This document shows positions 8,317 to 19,117 of a stretch of 64,000 bases of DNA, one piece after another. The position numbers were made by a program, and so were the translations under genes. The notes beneath the pieces were generated by a model that saw only the letters and a program-made list of their open reading frames with translations, searched no databases and was not told the DNA's origin. Position 1 is the first letter of the stretch; the number at the start of each line of letters is the position of its first letter. Origin of the DNA: an uncultured Eubacterium sp. (GTDB lineage: Bacteria > Bacillota > Clostridia > Oscillospirales > Acutalibacteraceae); contig CAKSWS010000003.1 of the NCBI GenBank assembly GCA_934512155.1, forward strand, positions 18,925 through 82,924, written 5' to 3'.

Positions 8317-10539
8317 TTACTTTATAAAATCATTATTGTCAACCGTTAAAAAGTGATTTAATGCACTGTAGCGGCGGCTTTTTTTATCATTATCAACCAT
8401 TGCTTTAATTGACTGCTCATTGCCAACAAGAACAATTAATTTTTTTGCTCTTGTAAGAGCAGTGTAAAATAAATTTCTGTAGGAAAGTTTTGGCGGAACA
8501 GAAAGAACAGGCATAACTACGGCATCAAATTCACTGCCTTGACTTTTGTGAACTGTCATAGCGTAGGCAAGCTCTAATTCTTTTGCATTTTCAAGAGAAT
8601 ACATTGCCTCCCTGTCATCAAATTTAACATTTAAAATATCGTTTGACTTATCTATTTTTGTTAAAATTCCTATATCACCGTTAAACACGCCTGTACCGTT
8701 CTCTGCACTTTTAAACCAAGGAACATCATAATTGTTTTTAATTTGCATAACTTTGTCCCCCTCACGAAGGGCATAACCTCTATAACGCAATTCTTTTTTT
8801 GATTTATCCGGCGGGTTTAACTTTTGCTGAAGCAAAATATTTAAATTTTCCGTACCAACTTCTCCTCTTCTTGAAGGGCAAAGAACCTGAATGTCATTAA
8901 AACTGTTAAAACCGTAAAATGAGGGCAAACGATTAACAACCAAATCACATATTTTTTTTGGTGCATTGTACCTTGAATTTTCCTTCAATAAAAAGAAATC
9001 TGAATCTGCATCTTTTCGATTTAATACAGGCATTTCTCCTTTAACTACACGGTGAGCGTTTAATACAATCAGGCTTTCCATAGCCTGACGAAAAACCTTA
9101 TCAAGGGATACAACGGGAATCATGCCGCTTTGGGTTAAATCTTTAAGAACATTACCTGCACCCACAGGCGGCAACTGATCTTTATCGCCTACCATTATTA
9201 AACGTGCATGAAGGGGCAATGCCTCAAGCAAACTGTCAAAAACGGTAATATCAACCATTGAAAGTTCATCAACAATAACAGCATCAACATCAAGAGGATT
9301 TTTTCTGTTATATACAAAAGACGGTTCTTCTGCACCTTCCTTATACTCAACCTCAAGCAACCTGTGAATTGTTTTGGCTTCATAGCCGGTAAGCTCGGTC
9401 ATTCTTTTAGCAGCTCTGCCTGTAGGGGCAGCCAAAGCAACATTAAATCCCCTGTTTTTCATTAAAGCAATAATACCTTTAACGGTAGTGGTTTTACCTG
9501 TACCCGGACCGCCGGTAAGTATAAGCAATCCCTTATTAACGGCTATTTCAACAGCACTTCGCTGTTTATTGTCAAACTCAATATCATTCGCTTTTTCAAA
9601 TGCATAAATTTCGGCTGCGTTAATTTCGCTTTGTGTAGGAGGATAGCCAACCATTATTTTAATTCTGTCTGCCACGGCTTTTTCGGCATTATAAATTTCA
9701 GGCAAAAACAAAAATGTTTTACCATCTATCTCCTCGGCAAACAACTGTTTTGCATTTAATGCGGAATCAACAGCGTCTTCAACATCAACAGCACTGCAAT
9801 TTAAGTAATTTTGCGCAACTTTTTCCACTGCGCTTCGAGGCACACATGTATGACCGTTTAAAAGGTTATGGCGAACCGCATAAACAACCATTGCCTGACT
9901 TCTGTAATCAAAAAGCGGCGGAGTTTTTAAACCCGAAGCAATTTCATCTGCACGGTCAAAGGTGAATCCTGTTGAACAAACAAAAGCATACGGATTTTCA
10001 CTGATAATATCATATGCGGCAGAATGATACATATTGTAAGCATTAAATGCTTCCCCGGGAGTTAAACCCAATTCGGTTAAGCCTGCCATTATATCTCTTG
10101 CGGCAAATTGCTTTTTAAATTCTTCCTGTATTTTTTTTGCCTTGGTTTTGCTAATTCCATCAACAGAAGCAAGGCGTGTAACATCATTTTCAATAACATT
10201 AAATGAATCTGCACCGAAAGCCTCTACAATTTTAAGTGCCGTTGCATCCCTGACCCCTTTAATTATTCCGCTTGAAAGGTAACGCAATATTCCGCCAACG
10301 TCTGCCGGCATAGTTCTTTCAACAAGCTTTGCTTTAAACTGCCTGCCAAATGAAGGATGGATAATCCATTCACCCATAAGCAACAATTCTTCACCTTCGG
10401 CAACAGGAGGAAATTCGCCCACAACAGTAACAACTTCGCCGTCGGAAGTTAAAACTTCCATAACAGTAAAGCCATTATTTTCATTATAAAACGTAATATC
10501 TTCAATAGTGCACGCCAATTTTTCCTGTTCGTTTTTCAT
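8317..10539 (-). CDS. recD2: SF1B DNA helicase RecD2
   Basis: ATP-dependent 5'-3' helicase of bacteria without RecBCD, linked to DNA repair and replication-fork stability. The 740-residue protein has the long N-terminal region of RecD2, including helix-hairpin-helix-like repeats at about 80-210. The helicase core follows: Walker A GGPGTGKTTT (about 341-350), Walker B VDELSM (about 424-429), DKDQLPPVG (about 450-458) and motif VI YTALTRAKK (about 691-699). It is the first gene of the operon that continues into mreB, cobA and the ECF genes. Confidence 0.94.
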   Translation of the reverse strand: MKNEQEKLACTIEDITFYNENNGFTVMEVLTSDGEVVTVVGEFPPVAEGEELLLMGEWIIHPSFGRQFKAKLVERTMPADVGGILRYLSSGIIKGVRDATALKIVEAFGADSFNVIENDVTRLASVDGISKTKAKKIQEEFKKQFAARDIMAGLTELGLTPGEAFNAYNMYHSAAYDIISENPYAFVCSTGFTFDRADEIASGLKTPPLFDYRSQAMVVYAVRHNLLNGHTCVPRSAVEKVAQNYLNCSAVDVEDAVDSALNAKQLFAEEIDGKTFLFLPEIYNAEKAVADRIKIMVGYPPTQSEINAAEIYAFEKANDIEFDNKQRSAVEIAVNKGLLILTGGPGTGKTTTVKGIIALMKNRGFNVALAAPTGRAAKRMTELTGYEAKTIHRLLEVEYKEGAEEPSFVYNRKNPLDVDAVIVDELSMVDITVFDSLLEALPLHARLIMVGDKDQLPPVGAGNVLKDLTQSGMIPVVSLDKVFRQAMESLIVLNAHRVVKGEMPVLNRKDADSDFFLLKENSRYNAPKKICDLVVNRLPSFYGFNSFNDIQVLCPSRRGEVGTENLNILLQQKLNPPDKSKKELRYRGYALREGDKVMQIKNNYDVPWFKSAENGTGVFNGDIGILTKIDKSNDILNVKFDDREAMYSLENAKELELAYAMTVHKSQGSEFDAVVMPVLSVPPKLSYRNLFYTALTRAKKLIVLVGNEQSIKAMVDNDKKSRRYSALNHFLTVDNNDFIK

Positions 10540-10569
10540 AGTAAATACCTGTTAAAAATTGATAAATAC

Positions 10570-10598
10570 AGTATAACACAAATTATAATTCTTCTCAA
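10570..10598 (-). promoter_or_regulatory. Promoter of the recD2-mreB-cobA-ECF operon
   Basis: Minus strand TTGAGA (10593-10598), 17 bp, TATACT (10570-10575), about 30 nt before the recD2 start. The leader is too short for a cobalamin riboswitch. Confidence 0.65.
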
Positions 10599-10620
10599 CA
10601 ACAAGCCGGCACATAAAGGC

Positions 10621-10652
10621 AAAAAAAGAGCAAGTCCCGAAAGACTTGCTCT
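10621..10652 (-). terminator. Terminator of the str operon after tuf
   Basis: AGAGCAAGTC / GACTTGCTCT arms (10627-10636 and 10643-10652) with a 6-nt loop, followed on the minus strand by a run of T. It lies 22 nt after the tuf stop codon. Confidence 0.92.
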
Positions 10653-10674
10653 GAAATAATCAGTAATTCAGAAA

Positions 10675-11868
10675 TTACTCGTTGATAGCTGTAACAACGC
10701 CTGAACCTACTGTTCTACCACCTTCACGAATAGCGAAACGAAGACCTTCTTCGATAGCGATAGGAGTGATAAGTTCAACGTTCATAACAACGTTATCGCC
10801 AGGCATACACATTTCTGTTCCTTCAGGAAGAGTGATAACGCCTGTAACGTCTGTTGTTCTGAAGTAGAACTGAGGACGATAGTTATTGAAGAAAGGAGTA
10901 TGACGACCGCCTTCATCCTTGCTCAATACGTATACTTGACCAGCAAATTTTGTGTGTGGGTGAATTGAACCCGGTTTAGCAAGAACCTGACCACGTTCAA
11001 TGTCTGATCTCTGAACACCACGAAGAAGACAACCGATATTGTCGCCAGCTTCAGCATAATCAAGAAGTTTACGGAACATTTCGATACCTGTGCAAACTGT
11101 CTTGTCGATTTCATCTTTAAGACCAACGATTTCGATTTCTTCACCCATGTTAAGCTTACCACGTTCTACACGGCCTGTAGCAACAGTACCACGACCTGTG
11201 ATTGTGAATACGTCTTCAACAGGCATAAGGAAAGGAAGGTCAGCTTTACGGTCAGGTGTTGGAATATATTCGTCAACAGCGTCCATAAGTTCCTGAATGC
11301 AAGCACAAGCAGGATCATCATTTGAAGAAGCCTCAAGAGCTTTAAGAGCAGAACCCTTAATGATTGGGCATTCATCATCAAATTCATATTCAGCAAGTGT
11401 TTCACGAATTTCCATTTCAACGAGTTCAAGAAGTTCTTCATCGTCAACCTGGTCGCACTTATTCATAAATACGATGATTGCAGGAACGCCTACCTGACGA
11501 GCAAGAAGCAAATGTTCCTTAGTTTGAGCCATAGGACCATCAGTAGCAGCGATAACAAGGATAGCACCGTCCATCTGAGCAGCACCTGTGATCATGTTTT
11601 TGATATAGTCAGCGTGGCCCGGGCAGTCAACGTGAGCATAGTGACGCTTTTCTGTTTCATATTCAACGTGAGCTGTGTTGATTGTGATACCACGTTCTCT
11701 CTCTTCCGGAGCCTTATCGATATCAGCATAGTCCTCAAACTTAGCAAAGCCTTTGTTTGCAAGGTACTTTGTGATAGCAGCTGTAAGAGTTGTTTTACCG
11801 TGGTCAACGTGACCGATTGTACCAATGTTTACATGTGGCTTGGTACGATTAAAATGTTCTTTTGCCAT
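10675..11868 (-). CDS. tuf: Elongation factor Tu
   Basis: GTPase that brings aminoacyl-tRNA to the ribosome. 397 residues with GHVDHGKTT (G1, about 19-27), the effector region [19 protein letters not shown] (G3) and NKCD (G4), then the two beta-barrel domains. The ATG follows AAGGAGG. It is the last gene of rpsL-rpsG-fusA-tuf, with its own extra promoter in the gap after fusA. Confidence 0.98.
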   Translation of the reverse strand: MAKEHFNRTKPHVNIGTIGHVDHGKTTLTAAITKYLANKGFAKFEDYADIDKAPEERERGITINTAHVEYETEKRHYAHVDCPGHADYIKNMITGAAQMDGAILVIAATDGPMAQTKEHLLLARQVGVPAIIVFMNKCDQVDDEELLELVEMEIRETLAEYEFDDECPIIKGSALKALEASSNDDPACACIQELMDAVDEYIPTPDRKADLPFLMPVEDVFTITGRGTVATGRVERGKLNMGEEIEIVGLKDEIDKTVCTGIEMFRKLLDYAEAGDNIGCLLRGVQRSDIERGQVLAKPGSIHPHTKFAGQVYVLSKDEGGRHTPFFNNYRPQFYFRTTDVTGVITLPEGTEMCMPGDNVVMNVELITPIAIEEGLRFAIREGGRTVGSGVVTAINE

Positions 11869-11913
11869 TGGAATTTCCTCCTTAAAATTTTCAATAGTAA
11901 AATTGTTAATGTT

Positions 11914-11942
11914 ATTTTAGCAAAGCACAGATAAAATATCAA
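11914..11942 (-). promoter_or_regulatory. Internal promoter for tuf
   Basis: In the 101-bp fusA-tuf gap, minus strand TTGATA (11937-11942), 17 bp, TAAAAT (11914-11919). It would allow EF-Tu to be made in excess over the rest of the str operon. Confidence 0.6.
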
Positions 11943-11969
11943 GTGCTTTTATAAAATTAATAATTTAAA

Positions 11970-14063
11970 TTAGTCCTTTTTAGCTCTGTCAGCAATAATG
12001 CTTTCAGAAATTGACTTAGGAACTGGTTCGTAGCCGTCCGGTTCCATTGTGTATTGACCTCTGCCCTGGGTTTTGGAACGAAGGTCGTTAACGTAACCGA
12101 ACATTTCTGAAAGAGGAACACGAGCGTTGATTTGCTTTGCACCTGTTCTGTCTTCCATACCCTGGATTTGACCACGACGAGAGTTAAGGTCGCCGATAAC
12201 ATCACCCATGTAATCTTCAGGAACAATAACAGTTACCTTCATCATAGGTTCAAGAATAATCGGGTTAGCCTTCTTTGCAGCATCTTTGAATGCCATAGAA
12301 CCGGCAATCTTAAATGCCATTTCTGAAGAGTCGACTTCATGGTAAGATCCATCATAAAGTTCAACCTTAATGTCTACCATTGGGTAGCCTGCAAGGATAC
12401 CGCTCTTCATAGCGCCCTGGATACCTGCATCTACAGCCGGAATGTATTCCTTAGGAATAGCACCGCCGACAACAGAGTTAACAAATTCATAACCTTTGCC
12501 GATTCCGTTTTCATCAAGGTTAGGAGACATACGGATTTTAACATGACCGTACTGACCTGAACCACCTGACTGACGCTTATATTTAGTATCAGACATAGAT
12601 TCCTGCTGGATTGTTTCTTTATAAGCAACCTGAGGAGCACCTACGTTAGCCTCAACCTTAAATTCACGAAGCATACGGTCTACAATAATTTCAAGGTGAA
12701 GTTCACCCATACCTGCAATGATTGTTTGACCGGTTTCTTCATCTGTATAAGCCTTGAATGTTGGGTCTTCTTCTGCAAGTTTTGCAAGAGCAATACCCAT
12801 CTTTTCCTGGCCTGCCTTTGTTTTAGGTTCAATAGCAACACGGATAACAGGTTCTGGGAAGTTCATAGATTCAAGAATAATTGGGTGATCTTCATCGCAA
12901 AGAGTATCACCTGTTGTAGTGTTCTTCAAACCAACTGCTGCAGCAATATCGCCTGCATAAACAGTTTCGATATCTTCTCTGTGGTTAGCGTGCATTTGAA
13001 GAATACGGCCCATTCTTTCTCTGTGGCCCTTAACTGAGTTATAAACCTGTGTGCCGGCATTAAGTGTACCTGAATATACACGGAAGAAGCAAATTTTACC
13101 AACAAATGGGTCTGTAGCAATTTTAAATGCAAGAGCTGCAAACGGTTCATCATCTGATGAATGACGAGCTTCCTCTTCATCTGTATCAGGGTTAATACCT
13201 TTAATAGATTCAACATCTGTAGGAGCAGGCATATAATCTACGATAGCATCAAGAAGAGGCTGAACGCCCTTATTTCTGTAAGAAGTACCGCAAGTGATTG
13301 GAACCATTTGACCTTCACATGTTGCTTTTCTGATTGTTTTTTTGATTTCTGCTTCGGTAAGTTCTTCACCTTCGAAGTATTTTTCCATAAGAGCTTCATC
13401 TTGTTCTGCAACAGCTTCGATGAGTTCATCATGGTATTTTTGAGCAAGTTCCTTCATATCTTCAGGAATTTCTTCACGACGAATATCGTTACCCAAGTCA
13501 TCGTAGTAAATTTCTGCATCCATAGCAATAAGGTCTACGATGCCTTTAAAGGTATCTTCTGCGCCGATAGGAAGCTGAATCGGAACTGCATTACATTTAA
13601 ATCTTTCTTTTACCATGTTAAGAACATTATAGAAATCAGCACCCATAATATCCATTTTATTAACGTAAATCATACGTGGTACATGATAATCATCTGCCTG
13701 ACGCCATACGGTTTCAGACTGTGGTTCTACACCGCCTTTTGCGCAAAGAACAGTAACAGAACCGTCAAGAACACGAAGTGAACGTTGAACTTCAACAGTA
13801 AAGTCTACGTGTCCCGGGGTATCAATAATATTAATTCTATGTTTCTTCCAGAAGCATGTTGTAGCAGCAGAGGTGATGGTAATACCTCTTTCCTGTTCTT
13901 GCTCCATCCAGTCCATAGTAGCGGCACCATCATGTGTTTCACCGATTTTATGGTTAATACCGGTGTAATAAAGGATACGCTCGGTAGTTGTTGTTTTACC
14001 TGCGTCGATGTGCGCCATGATACCAATATTTCTTGTCATTTCAAGAGATACTTTTCTTGGCAT
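11970..14063 (-). CDS. fusA: Elongation factor G
   Basis: GTPase that drives ribosome translocation and, with RRF, recycling. 697 residues, the usual size. G1 [17 protein letters not shown] at about 17-33, RGITITSA (G2), DTPGHVDFT (G3) and NKMD (G4) are present, followed by domains II-V (for example [12 protein letters not shown] in domain III). Start follows AGGAGG. Lies between rpsG (27 bp away) and tuf. Confidence 0.98.
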   Translation of the reverse strand: MPRKVSLEMTRNIGIMAHIDAGKTTTTERILYYTGINHKIGETHDGAATMDWMEQEQERGITITSAATTCFWKKHRINIIDTPGHVDFTVEVQRSLRVLDGSVTVLCAKGGVEPQSETVWRQADDYHVPRMIYVNKMDIMGADFYNVLNMVKERFKCNAVPIQLPIGAEDTFKGIVDLIAMDAEIYYDDLGNDIRREEIPEDMKELAQKYHDELIEAVAEQDEALMEKYFEGEELTEAEIKKTIRKATCEGQMVPITCGTSYRNKGVQPLLDAIVDYMPAPTDVESIKGINPDTDEEEARHSSDDEPFAALAFKIATDPFVGKICFFRVYSGTLNAGTQVYNSVKGHRERMGRILQMHANHREDIETVYAGDIAAAVGLKNTTTGDTLCDEDHPIILESMNFPEPVIRVAIEPKTKAGQEKMGIALAKLAEEDPTFKAYTDEETGQTIIAGMGELHLEIIVDRMLREFKVEANVGAPQVAYKETIQQESMSDTKYKRQSGGSGQYGHVKIRMSPNLDENGIGKGYEFVNSVVGGAIPKEYIPAVDAGIQGAMKSGILAGYPMVDIKVELYDGSYHEVDSSEMAFKIAGSMAFKDAAKKANPIILEPMMKVTVIVPEDYMGDVIGDLNSRRGQIQGMEDRTGAKQINARVPLSEMFGYVNDLRSKTQGRGQYTMEPDGYEPVPKSISESIIADRAKKD

Positions 14064-14090
14064 AATATCCTCCTAAAAACTTTAAACGGA

Positions 14091-14561
14091 TTAATATCTG
14101 AAATGAGCAAATGCTTTGTTTGCTTCTGCCATTTTATGTGTATCATCACATTTCTTAACTGCACCGCCTGTTTTATTAACAGCGTCTAATATTTCAGCAG
14201 CAAGACGCTCCTTCATAGTTCTTTCGGAACGCTGACGTGAATATAAAGTAATCCAACGTAAGCCGAGAGTTTGTCTTCTTTCCGGACGAACTTCAAGAGG
14301 AACTTGGTAAGTTGCACCGCCAATACGACGAGCTTTTACCTCAAGAACAGGCATAACATTTTCCATAGCAGCTTCAAAAGTTTCTAATGGGTCGTTACCT
14401 GTTTTTTCTTTAATGATGTCAAATGCACCGTAAACGATTTTTTGTGCGACACCCTTTTTTCCATCATACATAACGTTATTGATCAAACGAGTTACAAGCT
14501 TTGAATTGTAAAGCGGATCAGGTAAAACGTCACGCTTAGCGATTTGGCCTCTTCTTGGCAT
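14091..14561 (-). CDS. rpsG: 30S ribosomal protein S7
   Basis: Primary binding protein of the 16S rRNA 3' domain and, in other bacteria, translational regulator of the str operon. 156 residues, the normal length; begins [16 protein letters not shown] and ends with the HFRY motif. Start follows AAGGAGGG. The 132-bp gap to rpsL contains a short stem (14662-14668 with 14682-14688), a possible S7-responsive element by analogy only. Confidence 0.98.
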   Translation of the reverse strand: MPRRGQIAKRDVLPDPLYNSKLVTRLINNVMYDGKKGVAQKIVYGAFDIIKEKTGNDPLETFEAAMENVMPVLEVKARRIGGATYQVPLEVRPERRQTLGLRWITLYSRQRSERTMKERLAAEILDAVNKTGGAVKKCDDTHKMAEANKAFAHFRY

Positions 14562-14693
14562 CTTCGCTTCCCTCCTTCATAAATAATAATGAGTTCATAG
14601 GTACTCGGTTTTTCCCGTGGAGTCAACAAGTAGGCTACACGCTTATATAAAATAAGGTATAAACTATTGTTTTTCCAAAAGAATAGTTACTGC

Positions 14694-15116
14694 TTATTTC
14701 TTAGCAGCCTTTGGCTTTTTAGCGCCATACTTTGAACGGCTTTGCATTCTTCCGTTAACGCCCTGAGTATCAAGTGTGCCACGGATGATGTGATAACGTA
14801 CACCCGGAAGGTCCTTTACACGTCCGCCACGAACCATAACTACAGAGTGTTCCTGAAGGTTATGACCTACACCCGGAATATAAGCAGAAACCTCCATGCC
14901 GTTTGTTAAACGAACACGGGCAATCTTACGAAGTGCAGAGTTAGGCTTCTTAGGTGTTGCAGTTTTAACAGCTGTGCAAACGCCACGCTTTTGAGGAGAA
15001 TTGTTATCATTCATAACATTCTTCTTAGTGTTAAGGCTCTTTAAAAGAGCAGGTGCTTTAGCCTTCTTTTCAAGGGACTTACGTCCTGTTCTTACTAATT
15101 GGTTAAAGGTAGGCAA
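14694..15116 (-). CDS. rpsL: 30S ribosomal protein S12, TTG start
   Basis: Decoding-centre protein and site of streptomycin resistance. The mature family start [11 protein letters not shown] follows a TTG codon at 15116, 8 nt after AGGAG; the upstream ATG at 15191 would add 25 residues never seen in S12, so TTG is the start and the protein has 140 residues. The [10 protein letters not shown] and [13 protein letters not shown] segments carry the wild-type lysines (TPKKPN, RVKDLP), so no streptomycin-resistance substitution is seen there. First gene of the rpsL-rpsG-fusA-tuf operon. Confidence 0.97.
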   Translation of the reverse strand: MPTFNQLVRTGRKSLEKKAKAPALLKSLNTKKNVMNDNNSPQKRGVCTAVKTATPKKPNSALRKIARVRLTNGMEVSAYIPGVGHNLQEHSVVMVRGGRVKDLPGVRYHIIRGTLDTQGVNGRMQSRSKYGAKKPKAAKK

Positions 15117-15165
15117 TAGTTTATCTCCTTTCTGTAAAATTTTCTGCGCAATACACGCATAAATC

Positions 15166-15242
15166 ATAACTTTTATTATAAAAGTTATCATTTAAACGCA
15201 CATTGCAGGGCGGCAATAAAACCGCCCTGTAAAATTATGTGC
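15166..15242 (-). promoter_or_regulatory. Structured leader of the rpsL operon
   Basis: The roughly 185-nt leader between promoter 15308-15337 and rpsL holds two inverted repeats. One has arms CAGGGCGG/CCGCCCTG (15206-15213, 15222-15229), extended by GCACAT/ATGTGC. The other is a 23-bp near-perfect palindrome (15166-15188). Neither is followed by a U-run in the minus direction, so they look like regulatory or mRNA-stabilising folds rather than terminators. Confidence 0.5.
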
Positions 15243-15307
15243 AATTTAACTAATATAATTAAACGATTTTGTGGATAATACCGAATTATTCACCCACACA
15301 AGTTAAA

Positions 15308-15337
15308 ATTATATCACTCATCAACACTGTTTGTCAA
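15308..15337 (-). promoter_or_regulatory. rpsL-operon promoter embedded in the 3' end of rpoC
   Basis: Minus strand TTGACA (15332-15337), 18 bp, TATAAT (15308-15313). The -35 box and spacer are the last codons of rpoC (through its TGA stop) and the -10 follows the stop directly. Perfect consensus hexamers make this a strong promoter. Confidence 0.8.
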
Positions 15338-18300
15338 CAATTTTTGTAATTGTTCTAAATTTAATATTTCCTCGGCACCTTCCTGAGAGAAATAACTTGG
15401 AACAACATCAACATCACGGAAAACTTCCATGCCTGTGCCGGCAGGAACAAGTTTACCGATAATAACGTTTTCTTTAAGGCCGATAAGCGGGTCAACCTTA
15501 CCCCTGATAGCGGCATCGGTAAGAACTCTTGTTGTTTCCTGGAATGAAGCGGCAGAAAGGAATGAATCCGTTGCAAGAGATGCTTTTGTAATACCCATAA
15601 GAATAGGAATATATGTTGCATGTTTAAGATTTGCTTCGCCTTCTGCAATTCTTTTGTCAATTTCTTCATTTGCTGCGTCAACATCGGAAACATCAACCAT
15701 TGTGCCAGAAACAAGCTTTGTATCGCCCTCTTCGTCAACAGTGCATTTTTTAAGCATTTGACGAACGATTACCTCAATGTGTTTATCGTTGATATCAACA
15801 CCCTGTGTACGGTAAGCAAACTGTACTTCACGAATAAGATAGTTATAAACAGCCTCTTCACCGAGAATTGCAAGAACATCGTGAGGATTCTTTGAACCGT
15901 AAGTCAATTCCTGACCTTTAACAACTCTTGCGCCGTCCACAATATCTTCATGAAGTCTGAATCCGTAAGGAATAAGATATTTCTTTTCTTCCAAAGTATC
16001 AGGATTTGTAACAATTGCGTGATTTGATTTTTTGATTTCTTCAAATCTGACAACACCGTCAATTTCAGAAAGAATTGCATACTGCTTAGGCTTTCTTGCT
16101 TCAAACAATTCTTCTACACGAGGAAGACCCTGTGTAATATCTTCACCGCCTGCAATACCGCCGGTATGGAATGTTCTCATTGTAAGCTGAGTACCCGGTT
16201 CACCGATTGACTGAGCAGCAATAATACCAACTGCCTCACCAACCTGAACAGGTTCATTAAACGCAAGGTTTGAACCATAGCACTTACGACAAACACCATG
16301 ACGTGATTTACAAGTAATAAGAGAACGGATTTTAACTTCTGTAATACCTGCGTTAACAATCTTATCCGCAATTTCATTTGTCATCATTTCGTCAGGAGAA
16401 GCAAGAACTTCGCCTGTTTTTTCATCAATAACAGGTTCAAGCGGGAATCTGCCCACAAGACGCTCGTGAAGAGATTCAAGCTCACGGTTACCATCCATAA
16501 TTGCTTTAACAACAATACCTTCATGGCATCCGCAGTCATCATCACGAATAATAACATCCTGAGAAACGTCTACAAGACGACGTGTAAGGTAACCGGAGTC
16601 TGCAGTACGAAGAGCTGTATCGGCAAGACCTTTACGAGCACCACGGGAAGAAATAAAGTATTCCAAAATATTAAGACCTTCACGGTAGTTTGCCTTAATA
16701 GGAATTTCAATTGTTTTACCTGCTGTGTTTGCAATAAGACCTCTCATGCCGGCAAGCTGACGTAACTGTGCTGTACTACCACGAGCACCTGAATCTACCA
16801 TCATGTGAATTGGGTTGTGAGTACCGTCAAAGTTAGAAGTAAGTTCATTTGTAACTTTGTTTGTACAATCTTCCCAAGCCTTAATTACGGCAGATGAACG
16901 TTCGTCATTTGTAATAAGACCGTAATTATAATTAAGTGTAATTTCGTCAACCTTTTTCTCTGCTTCATCAAGGAAGATCTTCTTAGCGTCAGGAATAAGA
17001 GCATCACAAACAGCAACGGTTGTACCTGATACTGTTGAATATTTATAACCCTGTGCCTTAATAGCATCAAGAGCAATGGAAGCAACGGAAACTCCGTGAA
17101 CAGAAATGAGCTTATCGGCAATCTGACCGAGTTGCTTTTTCTTAACAACAAAACTGATTTCAAGTTGGAATTCATTTTCCGGAACAGAGCGGTCAACAAA
17201 TCCCAAATCTTGAGGAATAGGATTATTAAAGATGATTCTACCGATTGTTGTTACAATAATTGCGGTTTTTGTTTCGCCGTTAACAGTTTTTGAAACACGA
17301 ATTCTTGCAGGAGAGTGCATACCAAGAGAACCCTCTTGATAAGCCATCATTGCTTCATCCTTATCTCTGAACAATCTGTATGAACGATAAATACCGTAAT
17401 TTTCTGCCAATTTATTTTCACTGTAATCGCAAAGAATTTCAGAATCTGAAATTTCGCCGTTTACAAGTGCTTTAACAACTTCAAAAGAAACTTCCTCTGT
17501 TCTGTCTTCATTCTTATAGAATTTAGGCTGACCCGGCTCGCCTTCTTTAATCATTGTAAGATAGTAAGAACCGATAACCATATCCTGTGTAGGAACTGCA
17601 ACCGGCTTACCGTCAGACGGTTTAAGAAGGTTATTTGCAGCAAGCATAAGCATACGTGCTTCTGCCTGTGCTTCTGCCGAAAGAGGAACGTGAACAGCCA
17701 TTTGGTCGCCGTCAAAGTCGGCATTAAATGCTGTACAAGCAAGAGGATGAAGTTTAATTGCCCTACCTTCAACAAGAACAGGTTCAAATGCCTGAATACC
17801 AAGGCGGTGAAGTGTGGGGGCACGGTTTAACATAACCGGATGGTCTTTAATTACAACTTCAAGAGCATCCCAAACAGCAGGGTTTGTAGCCCTTTCAACC
17901 ATCTTTCTTGCAGATTTAATATTAGAAGCTGCGCCTGTTGCAACAAGGCGTTTCATAACGAAAGGCTTAAACAATTCAATAGCCATTTCTTTAGGAAGAC
18001 CGCACTGGTGCATTTTAAGTTCCGGACCTACAACGATAACGGAACGACCTGAATAGTCAACACGTTTACCGAGAAGATTTTGACGGAAACGACCTTGCTT
18101 ACCTTTAAGCATATCGGAAAGAGATTTAAGAGGACGATTATTTGGACCTGTTACAGGACGGCCTCTTCTGCCGTTATCGATAAGAGCGTCTACAGCTTCC
18201 TGAAGCATTCTCTTTTCGTTTCTTACAATAATATCGGGTGCACCGAGTTCAAGAAGTCTTTTAAGACGATTATTTCTGTTAATAACTCTTCTGTATAAAT

Positions 18301-19066
18301 CGTTTAAGTCTGATGTTGCAAATCTGCCGCCGTCAAGCTGAACCATTGGGCGAATATCCGGAGGAATTACCGGAATAACATCAAGAATCATCCATTCAAG
18401 CTTGTTTCCGCTCTTACAAAAAGCGTCTACAACATCAAGTCTTTTAAGAAGTCTTACTCTTTTTTGACCTGTTGCGCCATCAAGTTCTTCTGTAAGTTCA
18501 TCACGAAGTTTTTCAACATCAATATCCTGAAGAAGTTTTTTGATTGCTTCGGCACCCATGCCTGCTTCAAAATCATCTTCATATCTTTCACGCATTTCTG
18601 CATATTCTTTTTCATTAAGAATTTGCATTTTTTCAAGCGGGGTATCGCCCGGGTCCGTTACAATGTAAAGTGCAAAGTAAAGAACCTTTTCAAGATACCT
18701 TGGGCTTATATCAAGAACAAGACCCAAGCGGCTTGGGATACCCTTAAAATACCAAATGTGAGAAACAGGTGCTGCAAGCTCAATATGACCCATACGTTCA
18801 CGACGAACCTTTGAACGGGTAATTTCAACTCCGCAACGTTCGCACACCTTGCCCTTATAACGAACTCTTTTATATTTTCCGCAATGACATTCCCAGTCCT
18901 TCATAGGTCCGAAAATTCTTTCGCAGAAAAGACCGTCTCTTTCAGGTTTAAGAGTTCTGTAATTTATAGTTTCCGGCTTTGTAACTTCACCGTAAGACCA
19001 TGAACGGATTTGTTCCGGTGAGGCAAGACCGATTTTTATTGAACTGAATTCGTTTTCATTTTCCAT
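15314..19066 (-). CDS. rpoC: DNA-directed RNA polymerase subunit beta'
   Basis: Largest catalytic subunit of RNA polymerase. 1250 residues. The N-terminal zinc site [20 protein letters not shown] lies near residues 60-79, the catalytic magnesium site [12 protein letters not shown] near 450-465, and the second zinc region (CHEG...CRKC) near 815-895. Start follows AAAGGAG. It lies 51 bp after rpoB in the same operon. Its last codons double as the -35 region of the rpsL promoter. Confidence 0.98.
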   Translation of the reverse strand: MENENEFSSIKIGLASPEQIRSWSYGEVTKPETINYRTLKPERDGLFCERIFGPMKDWECHCGKYKRVRYKGKVCERCGVEITRSKVRRERMGHIELAAPVSHIWYFKGIPSRLGLVLDISPRYLEKVLYFALYIVTDPGDTPLEKMQILNEKEYAEMRERYEDDFEAGMGAEAIKKLLQDIDVEKLRDELTEELDGATGQKRVRLLKRLDVVDAFCKSGNKLEWMILDVIPVIPPDIRPMVQLDGGRFATSDLNDLYRRVINRNNRLKRLLELGAPDIIVRNEKRMLQEAVDALIDNGRRGRPVTGPNNRPLKSLSDMLKGKQGRFRQNLLGKRVDYSGRSVIVVGPELKMHQCGLPKEMAIELFKPFVMKRLVATGAASNIKSARKMVERATNPAVWDALEVVIKDHPVMLNRAPTLHRLGIQAFEPVLVEGRAIKLHPLACTAFNADFDGDQMAVHVPLSAEAQAEARMLMLAANNLLKPSDGKPVAVPTQDMVIGSYYLTMIKEGEPGQPKFYKNEDRTEEVSFEVVKALVNGEISDSEILCDYSENKLAENYGIYRSYRLFRDKDEAMMAYQEGSLGMHSPARIRVSKTVNGETKTAIIVTTIGRIIFNNPIPQDLGFVDRSVPENEFQLEISFVVKKKQLGQIADKLISVHGVSVASIALDAIKAQGYKYSTVSGTTVAVCDALIPDAKKIFLDEAEKKVDEITLNYNYGLITNDERSSAVIKAWEDCTNKVTNELTSNFDGTHNPIHMMVDSGARGSTAQLRQLAGMRGLIANTAGKTIEIPIKANYREGLNILEYFISSRGARKGLADTALRTADSGYLTRRLVDVSQDVIIRDDDCGCHEGIVVKAIMDGNRELESLHERLVGRFPLEPVIDEKTGEVLASPDEMMTNEIADKIVNAGITEVKIRSLITCKSRHGVCRKCYGSNLAFNEPVQVGEAVGIIAAQSIGEPGTQLTMRTFHTGGIAGGEDITQGLPRVEELFEARKPKQYAILSEIDGVVRFEEIKKSNHAIVTNPDTLEEKKYLIPYGFRLHEDIVDGARVVKGQELTYGSKNPHDVLAILGEEAVYNYLIREVQFAYRTQGVDINDKHIEVIVRQMLKKCTVDEEGDTKLVSGTMVDVSDVDAANEEIDKRIAEGEANLKHATYIPILMGITKASLATDSFLSAASFQETTRVLTDAAIRGKVDPLIGLKENVIIGKLVPAGTGMEVFRDVDVVPSYFSQEGAEEILNLEQLQKLLTNSVDE

Positions 19067-19117
19067 GTGGAAGCACTCCTTTATATATAATGTATCATTG
19101 GTTAATCAGTCTGCCGA

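Noticed and set aside
10540..10674. Cobalamin riboswitch before the recD2-cobA-ECF operon
   Set aside because: The leader after the promoter is about 25 nt and the gap is filled by the promoter and the tuf terminator.
12100..13800. Long open frames on the plus strand across fusA
   Set aside because: They mirror the codon pattern of fusA, lack ribosome sites and encode low-complexity Cys/Phe/Asn-rich products; likewise the antisense frames across rpoB, rpoC and tuf.
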